The notes: generated by a model not told the origin, from the letters alone. A stretch of 7,631 nucleotides of DNA from SVTX01 sp045132775 (GCA_045132775.1 JBGUSX010000017.1:1-7631), one strand, 5' to 3'. Numbered from the stretch's first letter, positions 1 to 6,504 are shown. Numbers and translations: made by a program.

Positions 1-109
1 ACTTCGGGGAACCCCACGGCTCCTCCCGCTAACAAACGACCATTAAACCCTTATGGCTAAAGAAGAAACAAATGCTTTAGATCGGGAGGAGCAAGCACCT
101 CCCCTACGG
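1..109. repeat. Small inverted-repeat (MITE-like) element, family A, copy 1
   Basis: A central 54-nt core (29-82) is bounded by a perfect 10-bp inverted repeat, GCTCCTCCCG at 19-28 and CGGGAGGAGC at 83-92. The right arm continues to 109. That whole 27-nt arm (83-109) is the exact reverse complement of the left arm of the second copy at 7550-7576, which defines the element's terminal repeat. The left arm of this copy has diverged outside 19-28 and may be degenerate or recombined. The core differs from copy 2 at only two of 54 positions. No transposase is present, so a non-autonomous element or a dispersed intergenic repeat is the best reading. The left boundary may lie outside the window. Confidence 0.75.
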
Positions 110-113
110 TTTT

Positions 114-202
114 AAAGTGCCGTTTGGTTTATAGACGTGAAGTTATTTTAAGCCGTTTGCAAATTTCAAACACACCTATAAATTGCAATTTATCGGCACT
201 TT
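114..202. repeat. Long-range inverted repeat with internal palindromes
   Basis: AAAGTGCCG (114-122) is the perfect reverse complement of CGGCACTTT (194-202). Inside it lie a GTTTG/CAAAC hairpin (155-159/167-171, 7-nt loop) and the perfect 16-bp palindrome ATAAATTGCAATTTAT (178-193). On the plus strand the structure is followed by GTCTTTTTC, which is weakly terminator-like. The palindrome is shared with the left end of the family B repeat near 6166-6181, so part of this spacer may be a decayed repeat. It could also be the 3' end of a transcript entering from the left, but the 71-nt loop makes a simple terminator unlikely. Confidence 0.4.
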
Positions 203-233
203 GTCTTTTTCAATTATCTCGAACATAGAAAGA

Positions 234-269
234 AACGGATACTCTCCGCCAAGGCTTTGAGTATCCGTT
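234..269 (-). terminator. Bidirectional rho-independent terminator
   Basis: An 11-bp perfect stem, AACGGATACTC (234-244) with GAGTATCCGTT (259-269), encloses a 14-nt loop. On the minus strand it starts about 29 nt after the stop codon of the TIR gene and is followed by a U-rich TTTCTTTCT run. On the plus strand it is followed by CTTTTTATT, so it can also stop transcription arriving from the left edge. It is the expected end of the TIR receptor transcript. Confidence 0.85.
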
Positions 270-297
270 CTTTTTATTATTCAGTTTTATTTTTTTG

Positions 298-3200
298 TTA
301 TTTGTTTGTTATCATCTCGATATTGAATACGTTACCGTACTCTGCCAAGCCTGCTTCATCCTTCGGTGAATCGTAATCTCGGTCGCAGAAATATCCTTCG
401 CCCACAAGCTTCTCAAAATACCCACTGTTCGACTCGATGGTTCCGTTTACGCCCGTATTGTAAAGGTAGGAGCATCCGTAGCTGTCCTTAAGCATTCCCG
501 CAAGAGCTCCCACGTGTCCGTTTCCGCCCTTTGACGTGCTTGCAACATTCAGATCAATGACACAATCAACAATATCAACGATTCCTACGCTGAATGCGAC
601 CACAGAACCCGTAAAGGATTCGCCGCTTCCGAGCGTGCAGGTGATAGTGCTATTAACAGTGACTCTCTCGATCATCGCGCCGGTTTCAACGTATCCTATC
701 AATCCGGAAACACCGCTTATATCGTTCGTACCAACGGTCACGTTAAGATCGGATCTTATCTCACAGTCAGCGACGTTGACGTTCTTCGCCCAGCCTATGA
801 GCGCGCCGATAACAATTTTGCTGCTTGTATTTATTTCCGCAGTTACGTAATCAAGAGTAAGATCACGCACCGTAGCACCCGTCGCGCTTGCAATAAGACC
901 GACTGCAGTTGCAGAATAGCTTGCCAAATTTCCGTCCTTGACTGTAACGGAGGTTCCCGTCTCTGTGAGCACGAGATTTGATATAGAATATCCCTTGCCG
1001 TCAAACACACCGCGGAAGTCCTTGATGGGTGTAAAGTCAACACCGCTCATATCAATATTATCACTAAGCTCGATCGTCACGTTATTTGCATACGCACCCG
1101 AGTTGATCTGATCTATAACGTATACGAGTCCGCTTGCATCCGAAACCGTCACAGTCACAACTTCACCTTCGCTATCTCCGGGATCCTCGGGTAGCTCGGG
1201 CTCAACGTAATCCTCGGGAGCTACAACGTAGATCAGCTTATTGTATGCTTCAGGATCGATCTGTTCTCCGTGGCGAATGTACAAGTAGCCCTGACCGACG
1301 GCACCCCATGTATACATACAATTCGAAGCCTGGAAGGTTCCCTTGACTATAGAATTCTGAAGTGTTGCGCAATCGACGCTCGCGTCGGTATATTCTCTGC
1401 CGATAAGCCAGCCTGCGTGTCCCGCACCGCCATTGCCGATAAACGTGACCGCAAGATCGATCGTACAGTCGTGAACACGCACGTTACCTGCGCCGAGGAT
1501 CGCACCCGTATGGGATTCTCCGCTCTGCGCGGTGTGCGTGACGGTCGCATCGACCTTTGTTCTCTGTATGAGTGCATCAAGTGAGTATCCGATAACTCCC
1601 GCCACACCGGTGGTGTTCGAATAGGCGCTTTCATTGACGGTAATATTGGAATTGACGGTACAATCCTCAATGACCAATCCGTCCGCATATCCCGCCAGTG
1701 CTCCGATATAAACGTTCTGATCAGTCTCCAGGTTCGCTGTGACCGAGTCAAGTGTGAGGTTGCGTACCGTAACGTCGTAAGCCGTGCAGATAAATCCAAT
1801 ACACAGAGCCTCATAAGTTGAACCGGGTCCGTCGGTAACGTTTCCGTTCATACCGTCATGAGTCAACTCAATATTTGAGATCTTTTTTCCGTTTCCGTCG
1901 ATGGTACCGCGGAACTCGTGGATGGGCTCAAAATAAAGTCCGTCAAAATCAATATCATTTCCGATTATAATGGTGATATCATTACTTACATCACCATTAT
2001 TTATCTGGGTGATAAGAGCTTTCAGCTCCTCTGCGCTCATAACGGTCTTTTCGGAATCCGAGACGCTATCGCCATTGCCCGAGGGAGGAAACGTCTCGGT
2101 CCAGGTCTCGCCGCACTCGTGGCACTTATATTTGATATATCCGCCTTGACTTTCCGTGGGATCTACGCTCTCAAGAAGCTCCGTAGACTGATGCACGGTA
2201 TCGATGGTAGCACCGCAATCCGTGCAGTAAACAGTGCAAGCTTCCATTCCCAAATTCTTGTGCTGGCACTCGCCGAGTATGACCTCATATATGATCTCAG
2301 CCTTGATAAGCATCTCGTTTCCGTTGCCAATATGGATGCCTTCCCACGTCGCCGCTGTTCCCTCAAACTCTACTTTAGAAAGATTCGGGCACTCGGCAAA
2401 GGCATTCTCACCGATATAAGTAACCGTCGCGGGAATATAAAGCGAGGTAATAACATCCTGCGCCTGGAAGGCATAGTCGTTGATTCCGGTTACGAAAAGA
2501 CCCTTATGTGTCTCGGGGATAACTACCCTTGTCGGATCTGAATATTCCCAGAGACCCGCTACGTAGAAGGATTCACCGTCGGGTGCCCAAACGAAGCTGA
2601 AATCGTAATTTTCAGGCTCGGGATCGGCTGCGATCTGACCGTAATCCATCTTCATTCCTTCGTTGCGCAATGAGTCGTTGCCCCAGATGCTTGTATTTAT
2701 CTCCATCCACTCCTCATAGCTGCCCTCATAGGTGATATAAACGAGATTGATGCAATTATTAAAAGCATAATCATCGATATGTACTATGCTCTTCGGGACG
2801 GTCAGCGACTTCATATCAATACACTTCTCAAATGCGTGCGCACCGATGAATTTAACGGGCTTTCCGTTGTAGGTAGAAGGAATAACCACATTTTCACCCG
2901 TCACGCTTCCGAGACCGACCACCCTGTATGAATCGGTCGCGTCGTCAAGCACGAACTCAAGGCTCGGCTCTCCCACGGGCTTCTGCTCGGGCTGAACGGG
3001 AGAGACGATGAGCTGCATTGTGAAGTAACCGTCTATCTCACTGACTCTCTTGGGAACAAAGTTGCCGTAAGTACCCGTGTTGCTTGTTCCGAGGAAGACG
3101 AGCTCGCCTCCGAGGTTTGCCACAAGACACTTATAGTCTTGGTTGTAATGCCATACCGTGTCGGGTGTCGGGTCAAGCGAATAATTTATGTATGAACCGT

Positions 3201-5970
3201 TTACAAACAGATTGACGTATACGTATACATCGGCATCATCTCCAAGGAAATACATGTAATAGTTGCCGTCTGTACTTCTCTCGAAATAAACGTTTGCCGC
3301 GGCGGCTTCATTGTCGACCGCACCGAGATAGTAGCCGTCGATAGTGCCGTTCAGATAAAGGAAATTGTCAATATTCTTGTGAGCAAGTACACCGAGGTAC
3401 GCCTTGCCCTCCTCAATAACGGTCACGGGATTCTCAACGGTAATCTCGGGTGCAGGAGCTTCGGTAGGCTTCTCTGTTGGAGCATCCGTCGGAGCCTCGG
3501 TAGGCTTATCTGTCGGTGCCTCGGTCTCTCCTGTCTCGCCTGTGTAGTCGTAATTATGTTCAATGCCCTCGTCGGTCAGATAAACGTTGTTTTCTCCAAT
3601 ATCTATCTTTTCCCAATCTGCAGCACTTCCCCTGTAGTTGACCTTCTTTACGTCAGCTACACCGTCAAACGCGCTCGTGCCGACAGTTTTGAGTCCACGT
3701 CCGAGAGTTACACTGTGAAGGAGCGTGCAGTCATAGAATGCGCTCTCTCCGATGCTCTCGACGCTGTCGGGAATGACGAGCTCGGTAAAGTTGTTGCACG
3801 TATCAAACGCGTGATCTCCAATGGTGACGACACCCTCGCCGATCTTAACGATCTTTGCCCCACAGCAGTTTCTGAAAGCATAAGCTCCGACACTCACAAC
3901 ACTGTCGGGAATTTCGATCGTGCTGATACTGACCAGCTGGTCGAATGCATACTCGCCGATCTCGCTTACACCGTTGCCTATAACGAGGCTTTCCATTAAG
4001 GTACACTCCGCAAAAGCGTTTTTACCTATCTTCTCAATTCCGTCCGAAATGATAACGCTCCTGAGCTCTCTTAAGCCGTGGAATGCTCTGTCTGCTATTC
4101 CGTACACCTTCTTGCCGTTGATCTCTGCGGGGATCACAATCTTGTCGTCGGTGTAATTACCGATACCGGAAATATAGACCAGGCCGTCCTCGCTTACTCT
4201 GTAAGCCAAGCCTTCTTCGGTAAGCTGATCCTCAATCTCGTAGGAGAGATATTCAGATCTGATATAGCCTGTTTGTCCTTTATACTCTACTTTACTCCAG
4301 GTTCCCTTTTCATCAGTGCTCACACCTATGCGGAGAACCTCGGCACCGTGGTCCATAAAACTTTGCACTCCATCTACTTCAAAGATGTAGCCTTCATTAT
4401 TTGTGTACATTGTTTCGCTGACCTTGGTATATTCGTAGGTGTCGGGAACTCCTACAATGACCACCTTATCGGTAGGTGCTTCTGTGCCCTCTGTCGCGGC
4501 ATCCCCCGTAGGCTCATCCGTGTCGGTCGACTCGTCAGACTCCGTATTCTCTATCGATTCAGTCTCGGTCAAAAGCTTATCGTATGAGAGATATTCTGAA
4601 GGAACGTAGCCTTTCATTCCGTCGTATTCTATCTTGCTCCATTCACCGTCAAAGCTCACACCTGTGCGTATAACCTCGACTCCGTGCTCAAGATAGTGCT
4701 GCAGTCCGTCCACAAGGAAGAAATATCCTTCCTCGATGTTGTTAACGTACATCGTCTCGTAAACGGAAACGTACGAAAGATCGCTCGGCTCCTTCGTCAG
4801 ACCATCCGTTTCACTTTCGGTAGGCTTCTCAGTCGGCTTCTCAGTCGGCTTCTCGGTCTTACTGTCGGTCGTCTCCTCTGTCTGCGAGCCACCAAGGAAG
4901 GGATCGAGTACTCCGCTTGCAAATACGGCAACACCCGCTATCGCAAGTGCCAAAAGGATCGCAACGACGATTATCGGTGCCTTGCTCTTTTTCTTCTTTT
5001 TCGGGGGCTCGGGCGCGGGCGCATACTTTGGCGCAGGCTCTGCCTTGGGAGCCTCCTTTTTCTTATAGCTCTTTAGAATGTTCTCTACACCCTCGACGAG
5101 CTCCTGCAAGAATCCAAGTCTCGACATATCGAGCGCCTGAAGGTTGGAAAACTCAACGGGCAGGTCGTATGCGTCCATATCGCGATACGCGGGGATGAGC
5201 ACCTTTCGCTCGCCCTTCTTGATCTGACCTAAGAATCTCGACCACTCGTTGCGCACCCATACTGCCTCAAAGTGCTCCTTCTTAGTTCCAAGCACCACCA
5301 TTACCTTTGCGGAGTTGAGTGCCGAGAATATGTACGGCTCGTACGCACTTCCAAGCTTGCCCTGGAGCGTTACGCGCGCAAAGAATACCTTGTATCCGTC
5401 GCGCGTCAGCTCGTGGTAAAGATCCTGCGCTAAGATTGAGTCGCGCGATCTCTTTCCATCTGCGTCGGTCTCCTTGTAGCAGATGAAGATGTCAAATGGC
5501 TCCTCCTTGCGTGCGATCTCAAGGATCCCCTTCTGTATCTCATTGATGAGCTTTGCCTCTTCTTCATAGAGTGCTCTCTGCTCATCGTCAGCGTTGGCGA
5601 TTGCAGATTTGTAGTCCTCGTCAGCCAGAATAGAGACCATCTGCATGCGGTTGACAGTGGGCAATCTCTCGCCGGAACGCTTATCCTCTACGTACTCGAT
5701 GCCGTAACGGCAAAGCACGAGCGACCAGTAAGCCTCGGGATCGCTGAGATCCTCGTTTAGAAGCTGCTCGTAAAGAGCCTCCGCCTTGTCAAACTCGTTG
5801 TTTCGGCGCAGGTGATTGGCACGCTCAAACAGATTGGCGCGCTTCTCGTTCTCAAGCTTCGGCAGAGTTTGCTTCGATCCGCAATACTTACATTTGCCGA
5901 CCGATTTGAGTCCGTCGACTGCATTGAGCTCTCCGCCGCAGTATTTACACTTGAAATTGAAAATGTCCAT
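298..5970 (-). CDS. Membrane-anchored TIR-domain receptor-like protein with extracellular SH3-like, BspA-type LRR and beta-helix domains
   Basis: The protein has 1,890 residues. Residues ~8-30 form a zinc ribbon (C8/C11, C27/C30), and ~42-155 are helical and TPR-like. TIR spans ~158-302: strand A reads FDIFICYKETD, and E242 in WVRNEW matches the catalytic Glu of NADase TIRs such as SARM1. A Lys/Pro stretch ending in KKKKKSK precedes one transmembrane helix (~331-352), which predicts TIR inside and the rest outside. Outside come a PTEK linker, two SH3-like modules (~398-463, ~512-577), LRR blocks (~585-803, ~1004-1110, ~1123-1229) and a beta-rich module (~848-997). A CxxC/CxxC module (~1235-1294) and two beta-helix-like repeats (~1309-1577, ~1603-1867) follow. 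There is no cleavable signal peptide and no LPXTG. The start is set at the fourth codon of the longest frame because AGGATGG lies 5 nt before it, whereas the upstream ATG sits inside that site. TIR signalling or NAD cleavage is inferred; ligand and output are unknown. Confidence 0.93.
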   Translation of the reverse strand: MDIFNFKCKYCGGELNAVDGLKSVGKCKYCGSKQTLPKLENEKRANLFERANHLRRNNEFDKAEALYEQLLNEDLSDPEAYWSLVLCRYGIEYVEDKRSGERLPTVNRMQMVSILADEDYKSAIANADDEQRALYEEEAKLINEIQKGILEIARKEEPFDIFICYKETDADGKRSRDSILAQDLYHELTRDGYKVFFARVTLQGKLGSAYEPYIFSALNSAKVMVVLGTKKEHFEAVWVRNEWSRFLGQIKKGERKVLIPAYRDMDAYDLPVEFSNLQALDMSRLGFLQELVEGVENILKSYKKKEAPKAEPAPKYAPAPEPPKKKKKSKAPIIVVAILLALAIAGVAVFASGVLDPFLGGSQTEETTDSKTEKPTEKPTEKPTESETDGLTKEPSDLSYVSVYETMYVNNIEEGYFFLVDGLQHYLEHGVEVIRTGVSFDGEWSKIEYDGMKGYVPSEYLSYDKLLTETESIENTESDESTDTDEPTGDAATEGTEAPTDKVVIVGVPDTYEYTKVSETMYTNNEGYIFEVDGVQSFMDHGAEVLRIGVSTDEKGTWSKVEYKGQTGYIRSEYLSYEIEDQLTEEGLAYRVSEDGLVYISGIGNYTDDKIVIPAEINGKKVYGIADRAFHGLRELRSVIISDGIEKIGKNAFAECTLMESLVIGNGVSEIGEYAFDQLVSISTIEIPDSVVSVGAYAFRNCCGAKIVKIGEGVVTIGDHAFDTCNNFTELVIPDSVESIGESAFYDCTLLHSVTLGRGLKTVGTSAFDGVADVKKVNYRGSAADWEKIDIGENNVYLTDEGIEHNYDYTGETGETEAPTDKPTEAPTDAPTEKPTEAPAPEITVENPVTVIEEGKAYLGVLAHKNIDNFLYLNGTIDGYYLGAVDNEAAAANVYFERSTDGNYYMYFLGDDADVYVYVNLFVNGSYINYSLDPTPDTVWHYNQDYKCLVANLGGELVFLGTSNTGTYGNFVPKRVSEIDGYFTMQLIVSPVQPEQKPVGEPSLEFVLDDATDSYRVVGLGSVTGENVVIPSTYNGKPVKFIGAHAFEKCIDMKSLTVPKSIVHIDDYAFNNCINLVYITYEGSYEEWMEINTSIWGNDSLRNEGMKMDYGQIAADPEPENYDFSFVWAPDGESFYVAGLWEYSDPTRVVIPETHKGLFVTGINDYAFQAQDVITSLYIPATVTYIGENAFAECPNLSKVEFEGTAATWEGIHIGNGNEMLIKAEIIYEVILGECQHKNLGMEACTVYCTDCGATIDTVHQSTELLESVDPTESQGGYIKYKCHECGETWTETFPPSGNGDSVSDSEKTVMSAEELKALITQINNGDVSNDITIIIGNDIDFDGLYFEPIHEFRGTIDGNGKKISNIELTHDGMNGNVTDGPGSTYEALCIGFICTAYDVTVRNLTLDSVTANLETDQNVYIGALAGYADGLVIEDCTVNSNITVNESAYSNTTGVAGVIGYSLDALIQRTKVDATVTHTAQSGESHTGAILGAGNVRVHDCTIDLAVTFIGNGGAGHAGWLIGREYTDASVDCATLQNSIVKGTFQASNCMYTWGAVGQGYLYIRHGEQIDPEAYNKLIYVVAPEDYVEPELPEDPGDSEGEVVTVTVSDASGLVYVIDQINSGAYANNVTIELSDNIDMSGVDFTPIKDFRGVFDGKGYSISNLVLTETGTSVTVKDGNLASYSATAVGLIASATGATVRDLTLDYVTAEINTSSKIVIGALIGWAKNVNVADCEIRSDLNVTVGTNDISGVSGLIGYVETGAMIERVTVNSTITCTLGSGESFTGSVVAFSVGIVDIVDCVIDLNVASTSKGGNGHVGALAGMLKDSYGCSYLYNTGVNGTIESNSGYFEKLVGEGYFCDRDYDSPKDEAGLAEYGNVFNIEMITNK
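370..1164 (-). repeat. Second copy of the duplicated beta-helix-like domain (C-terminal)
   Basis: Residues ~1603-1867 of the TIR protein repeat the domain encoded at 1240-2046. Shared landmarks in the same order are QIN.G, the NIDM/DIDF strand, F.PI..FRG..DG.G..ISN..LT, TVR(D/N)LTLD.VTA, IGAL.G, GESxTG and GNGGxGH..GxL. The pattern of short strands with a Gly/Asp/Asn-rich turn resembles GLUG-type or pectate-lyase-like right-handed beta-helix adhesion modules. That fold assignment is inferred from the pattern. The chain ends about 23 residues after this copy without a sorting signal. Confidence 0.8.
1240..2046 (-). repeat. First copy of the duplicated beta-helix-like domain
   Basis: Residues ~1309-1577 of the TIR protein hold the first beta-helix-like unit, joined to the second by an acidic Pro/Glu linker (VEPELPEDPGDSEGE). 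Identity between the two copies is clear by eye but far from complete, so the duplication is old rather than a recent slippage event. A Gly-rich turn with GESHTG and a CTIDLAVTF strand matches GESFTG and CVIDLNVAS in the second copy. Confidence 0.8.
2089..2268 (-). other. Domain: CxxC/CxxC zinc-ribbon-like module in the extracellular region
   Basis: Residues ~1235-1294 hold C1235 followed by His, C1245, a CTDC pair (C1249/C1252) and a CHEC pair (C1283/C1286), then GETWTETFPPSG. Similar short Cys-pair modules ending in a T.T..P.(S/T)G motif occur between domains of large Firmicutes surface proteins. It may bind metal or form disulphides. It is separate from the N-terminal cytoplasmic zinc ribbon. 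Confidence 0.55.
2284..2604 (-). other. Domain: BspA-type LRR block 3
   Basis: Residues ~1123-1229 contain two short leucine-rich repeats of the BspA/LRR_5 type (AF..Q spaced with IP..V..IG..AF..C) and the cap typical of this family, VEFEGTAATWEGIHIGNGN, ending in AEIIY. These repeats are protein- or surface-binding in characterised BspA-like proteins. The block is short compared with block 1. Confidence 0.8.
2641..2961 (-). other. Domain: BspA-type LRR block 2
   Basis: Residues ~1004-1110 begin with a beta-hairpin leader (SYRVVGLGSVTGENVVIPS) followed by two LRR_5 units (IGAHAFEKC, IDDYAFNNC) and the family cap ITYEGSYEEWMEI. The same leader and cap flank blocks 1 and 3, so the three blocks are homologous modules that differ in repeat number. 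Confidence 0.8.
3455..3522 (-). repeat. Degenerate 12-bp repeat encoding a Pro/Thr/Glu linker
   Basis: Imperfect 12-bp units encode EAPTDKPTEAPTDAPTEKPTEAP, a flexible linker between LRR block 1 and the beta-rich module. The units are diverged at third positions, so this array should be more stable than the one at 4823-4858. Confidence 0.7.
3562..4218 (-). other. Domain: BspA-type LRR block 1 (seven repeats)
   Basis: Residues ~585-803 carry seven AF-containing LRR_5 units (DRAF, KNAF, EYAF, AYAF, DHAF, ESAF, TSAF), each with I(P/S)D..V..IG..AF spacing, closing with the VNYRGSAADWEKI cap. This is the longest LRR array in the protein and the best candidate for the ligand-binding face. It follows the SH3-like modules directly. 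Confidence 0.85.
4823..4858 (-). repeat. 12-bp tandem repeat encoding PTEK units
   Basis: Two identical units of GGCTTCTCAGTC (4823-4834, 4835-4846) are followed by a third with one change (4847-4858). They encode the KPTEKPTEKPTE linker just outside the membrane helix. Units of 12 bp keep the frame, so copy-number change would lengthen or shorten the stalk between the membrane and the first SH3-like module. Confidence 0.85.
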
Positions 5971-5975
5971 TTTTT

Positions 5976-5982
5976 CCATCCT
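5976..5982 (-). promoter_or_regulatory. Ribosome binding site that decides the TIR gene start
   Basis: On the minus strand AGGATGG (5982 to 5976) stands five A residues before the ATG at 5970. The longer frame's ATG at 5979-5977 lies within this very site and has no room for an RBS of its own. The start at 5970 also puts the zinc ribbon at the natural N-terminus (MDIFNFKCKYCGG). Confidence 0.75.
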
Positions 5983-6056
5983 TTTTAATTTTTTTGGAAG
6001 AAACTGCGATGTCTTGTTTTTTTTCGTACATTTATGTATAATATACCATTATATTC

Positions 6057-6086
6057 GTTATAACTGTAAAATGCTCGCAATGTCAA
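6057..6086 (-). promoter_or_regulatory. Sigma-A-type promoter of the TIR receptor gene
   Basis: On the minus strand a perfect TTGACA (-35, plus-strand 6081-6086) is separated by 18 bp from TATAAC (-10, plus-strand 6057-6062). Transcription would begin near 6050, giving an untranslated leader of about 80 nt. A TATAAT at 6048-6053 has no matching -35 at the right distance. The palindrome GTATAATATAC (6036-6046) lies just downstream of the predicted start and could be an operator. Confidence 0.7.
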
Positions 6087-6165
6087 TACATTTTTGAATT
6101 TTTTTTGCTTTTTCTTGCATTTTTCCACATTTTATCATCATAATGCAGCAAAAACGGTTTTGATA

Positions 6166-6470
6166 GATAAATTGCAATTTAGCGAATAGCCTTCTCCAGC
6201 GGAGAAGGGGGACCACGAAGTGGTGGATGAGGAGGTCGCCCCTAGAATGTGCGTCACGGGTGTATCGTGGATTTTTTCTTGTGGCACAAGGTATCTTTTG
6301 CAACGAAACAAGGTAATCGGAGGACGTGAAGCCCTTGAAAAAGCGACCTCCTCATCCACCACCTTCGGTGGTCCCCCGTAAAGCGCATTTTGCTTGCAAA
6401 AGGTGCTACGAGGGCTTGCCCGAGTTGTTCCCCGCTGGGGAAGGCTTACTCACCGACAAATCAAAATTTG
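6166..6470. repeat. Palindromic interspersed repeat, family B (~300 bp)
   Basis: Two long inverted arms face each other. The left inner arm (6207-6239) and the right inner arm (6343-6377) are reverse complements apart from a 1+1 base difference inside a small hairpin. Outer hairpins sit at 6190-6208 (CCTTCTCC/GGAGAAGG, AGC loop) and 6428-6442 (TTCCCC/GGGGAA, GCT loop). Both ends are AT-rich near-palindromes (TAAATTGCAATTTA at 6168-6181, CAAATCAAAATTTG at 6457-6470). The ~100-bp middle shows no gene. No transposase is present. GC-rich hairpin repeats of this style are widespread in gut Clostridia genomes. The element splits the divergent intergenic region between the TIR gene and spo0A. Confidence 0.8.
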
Positions 6471-6487
6471 CCTCTCCTATCCCCCAA

Positions 6488-6504
6488 TTCGACACCATTC
6501 GACA
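6488..6504 (-). promoter_or_regulatory. Two tandem 0A boxes upstream of spo0A
   Basis: TTCGACA occurs at 6488-6494 and again at 6498-6504. On the minus strand each reads TGTCGAA, a perfect match to the Spo0A-binding 0A box core. Their 10-bp period places both on one face of the helix, suitable for a Spo0A~P dimer bound in tandem. They lie about 95 bp upstream of the main spo0A -35 and 16 bp upstream of a weaker candidate promoter, so autoregulation by Spo0A is the likely role. Confidence 0.75.

Noticed and set aside
298..400. LPXTG-type cell wall sorting signal or C-terminal anchor
   Set aside because: The C-terminus ends without an LPXTG motif, hydrophobic stretch or basic tail; the internal helix at residues ~331-352 is the only membrane anchor seen.
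1918..2541. Long plus-strand open frames opposite the TIR gene (also around 3379-3999 and 4078-4587)
   Set aside because: They lie wholly antisense to a well-supported coding region, lack recognisable domains and have no convincing ribosome binding sites; they are frame shadows.
4823..4858. CRISPR-like repeat array
   Set aside because: The units are 12 bp, contiguous and in frame, with no spacers; they encode a protein linker.
298..5970. A known TIR defence system such as Thoeris
   Set aside because: No partner effector gene lies next to it; the neighbours are repeats and spo0A, and the gene has its own promoter and terminator.
5971..5979. The upstream ATG at 5979 as the start of the TIR protein
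   Set aside because: It falls inside the AGGATGG ribosome binding site used by the ATG at 5970 and has no spacing for its own.
6058..6362. Small coding frames in the divergent intergenic region
   Set aside because: They run across the palindromic repeat arms, overlap each other on the same strand and show no ribosome binding site or known domain.
6166..6470. Insertion sequence
   Set aside because: The element is about 300 bp with no transposase frame; at most it is non-autonomous.
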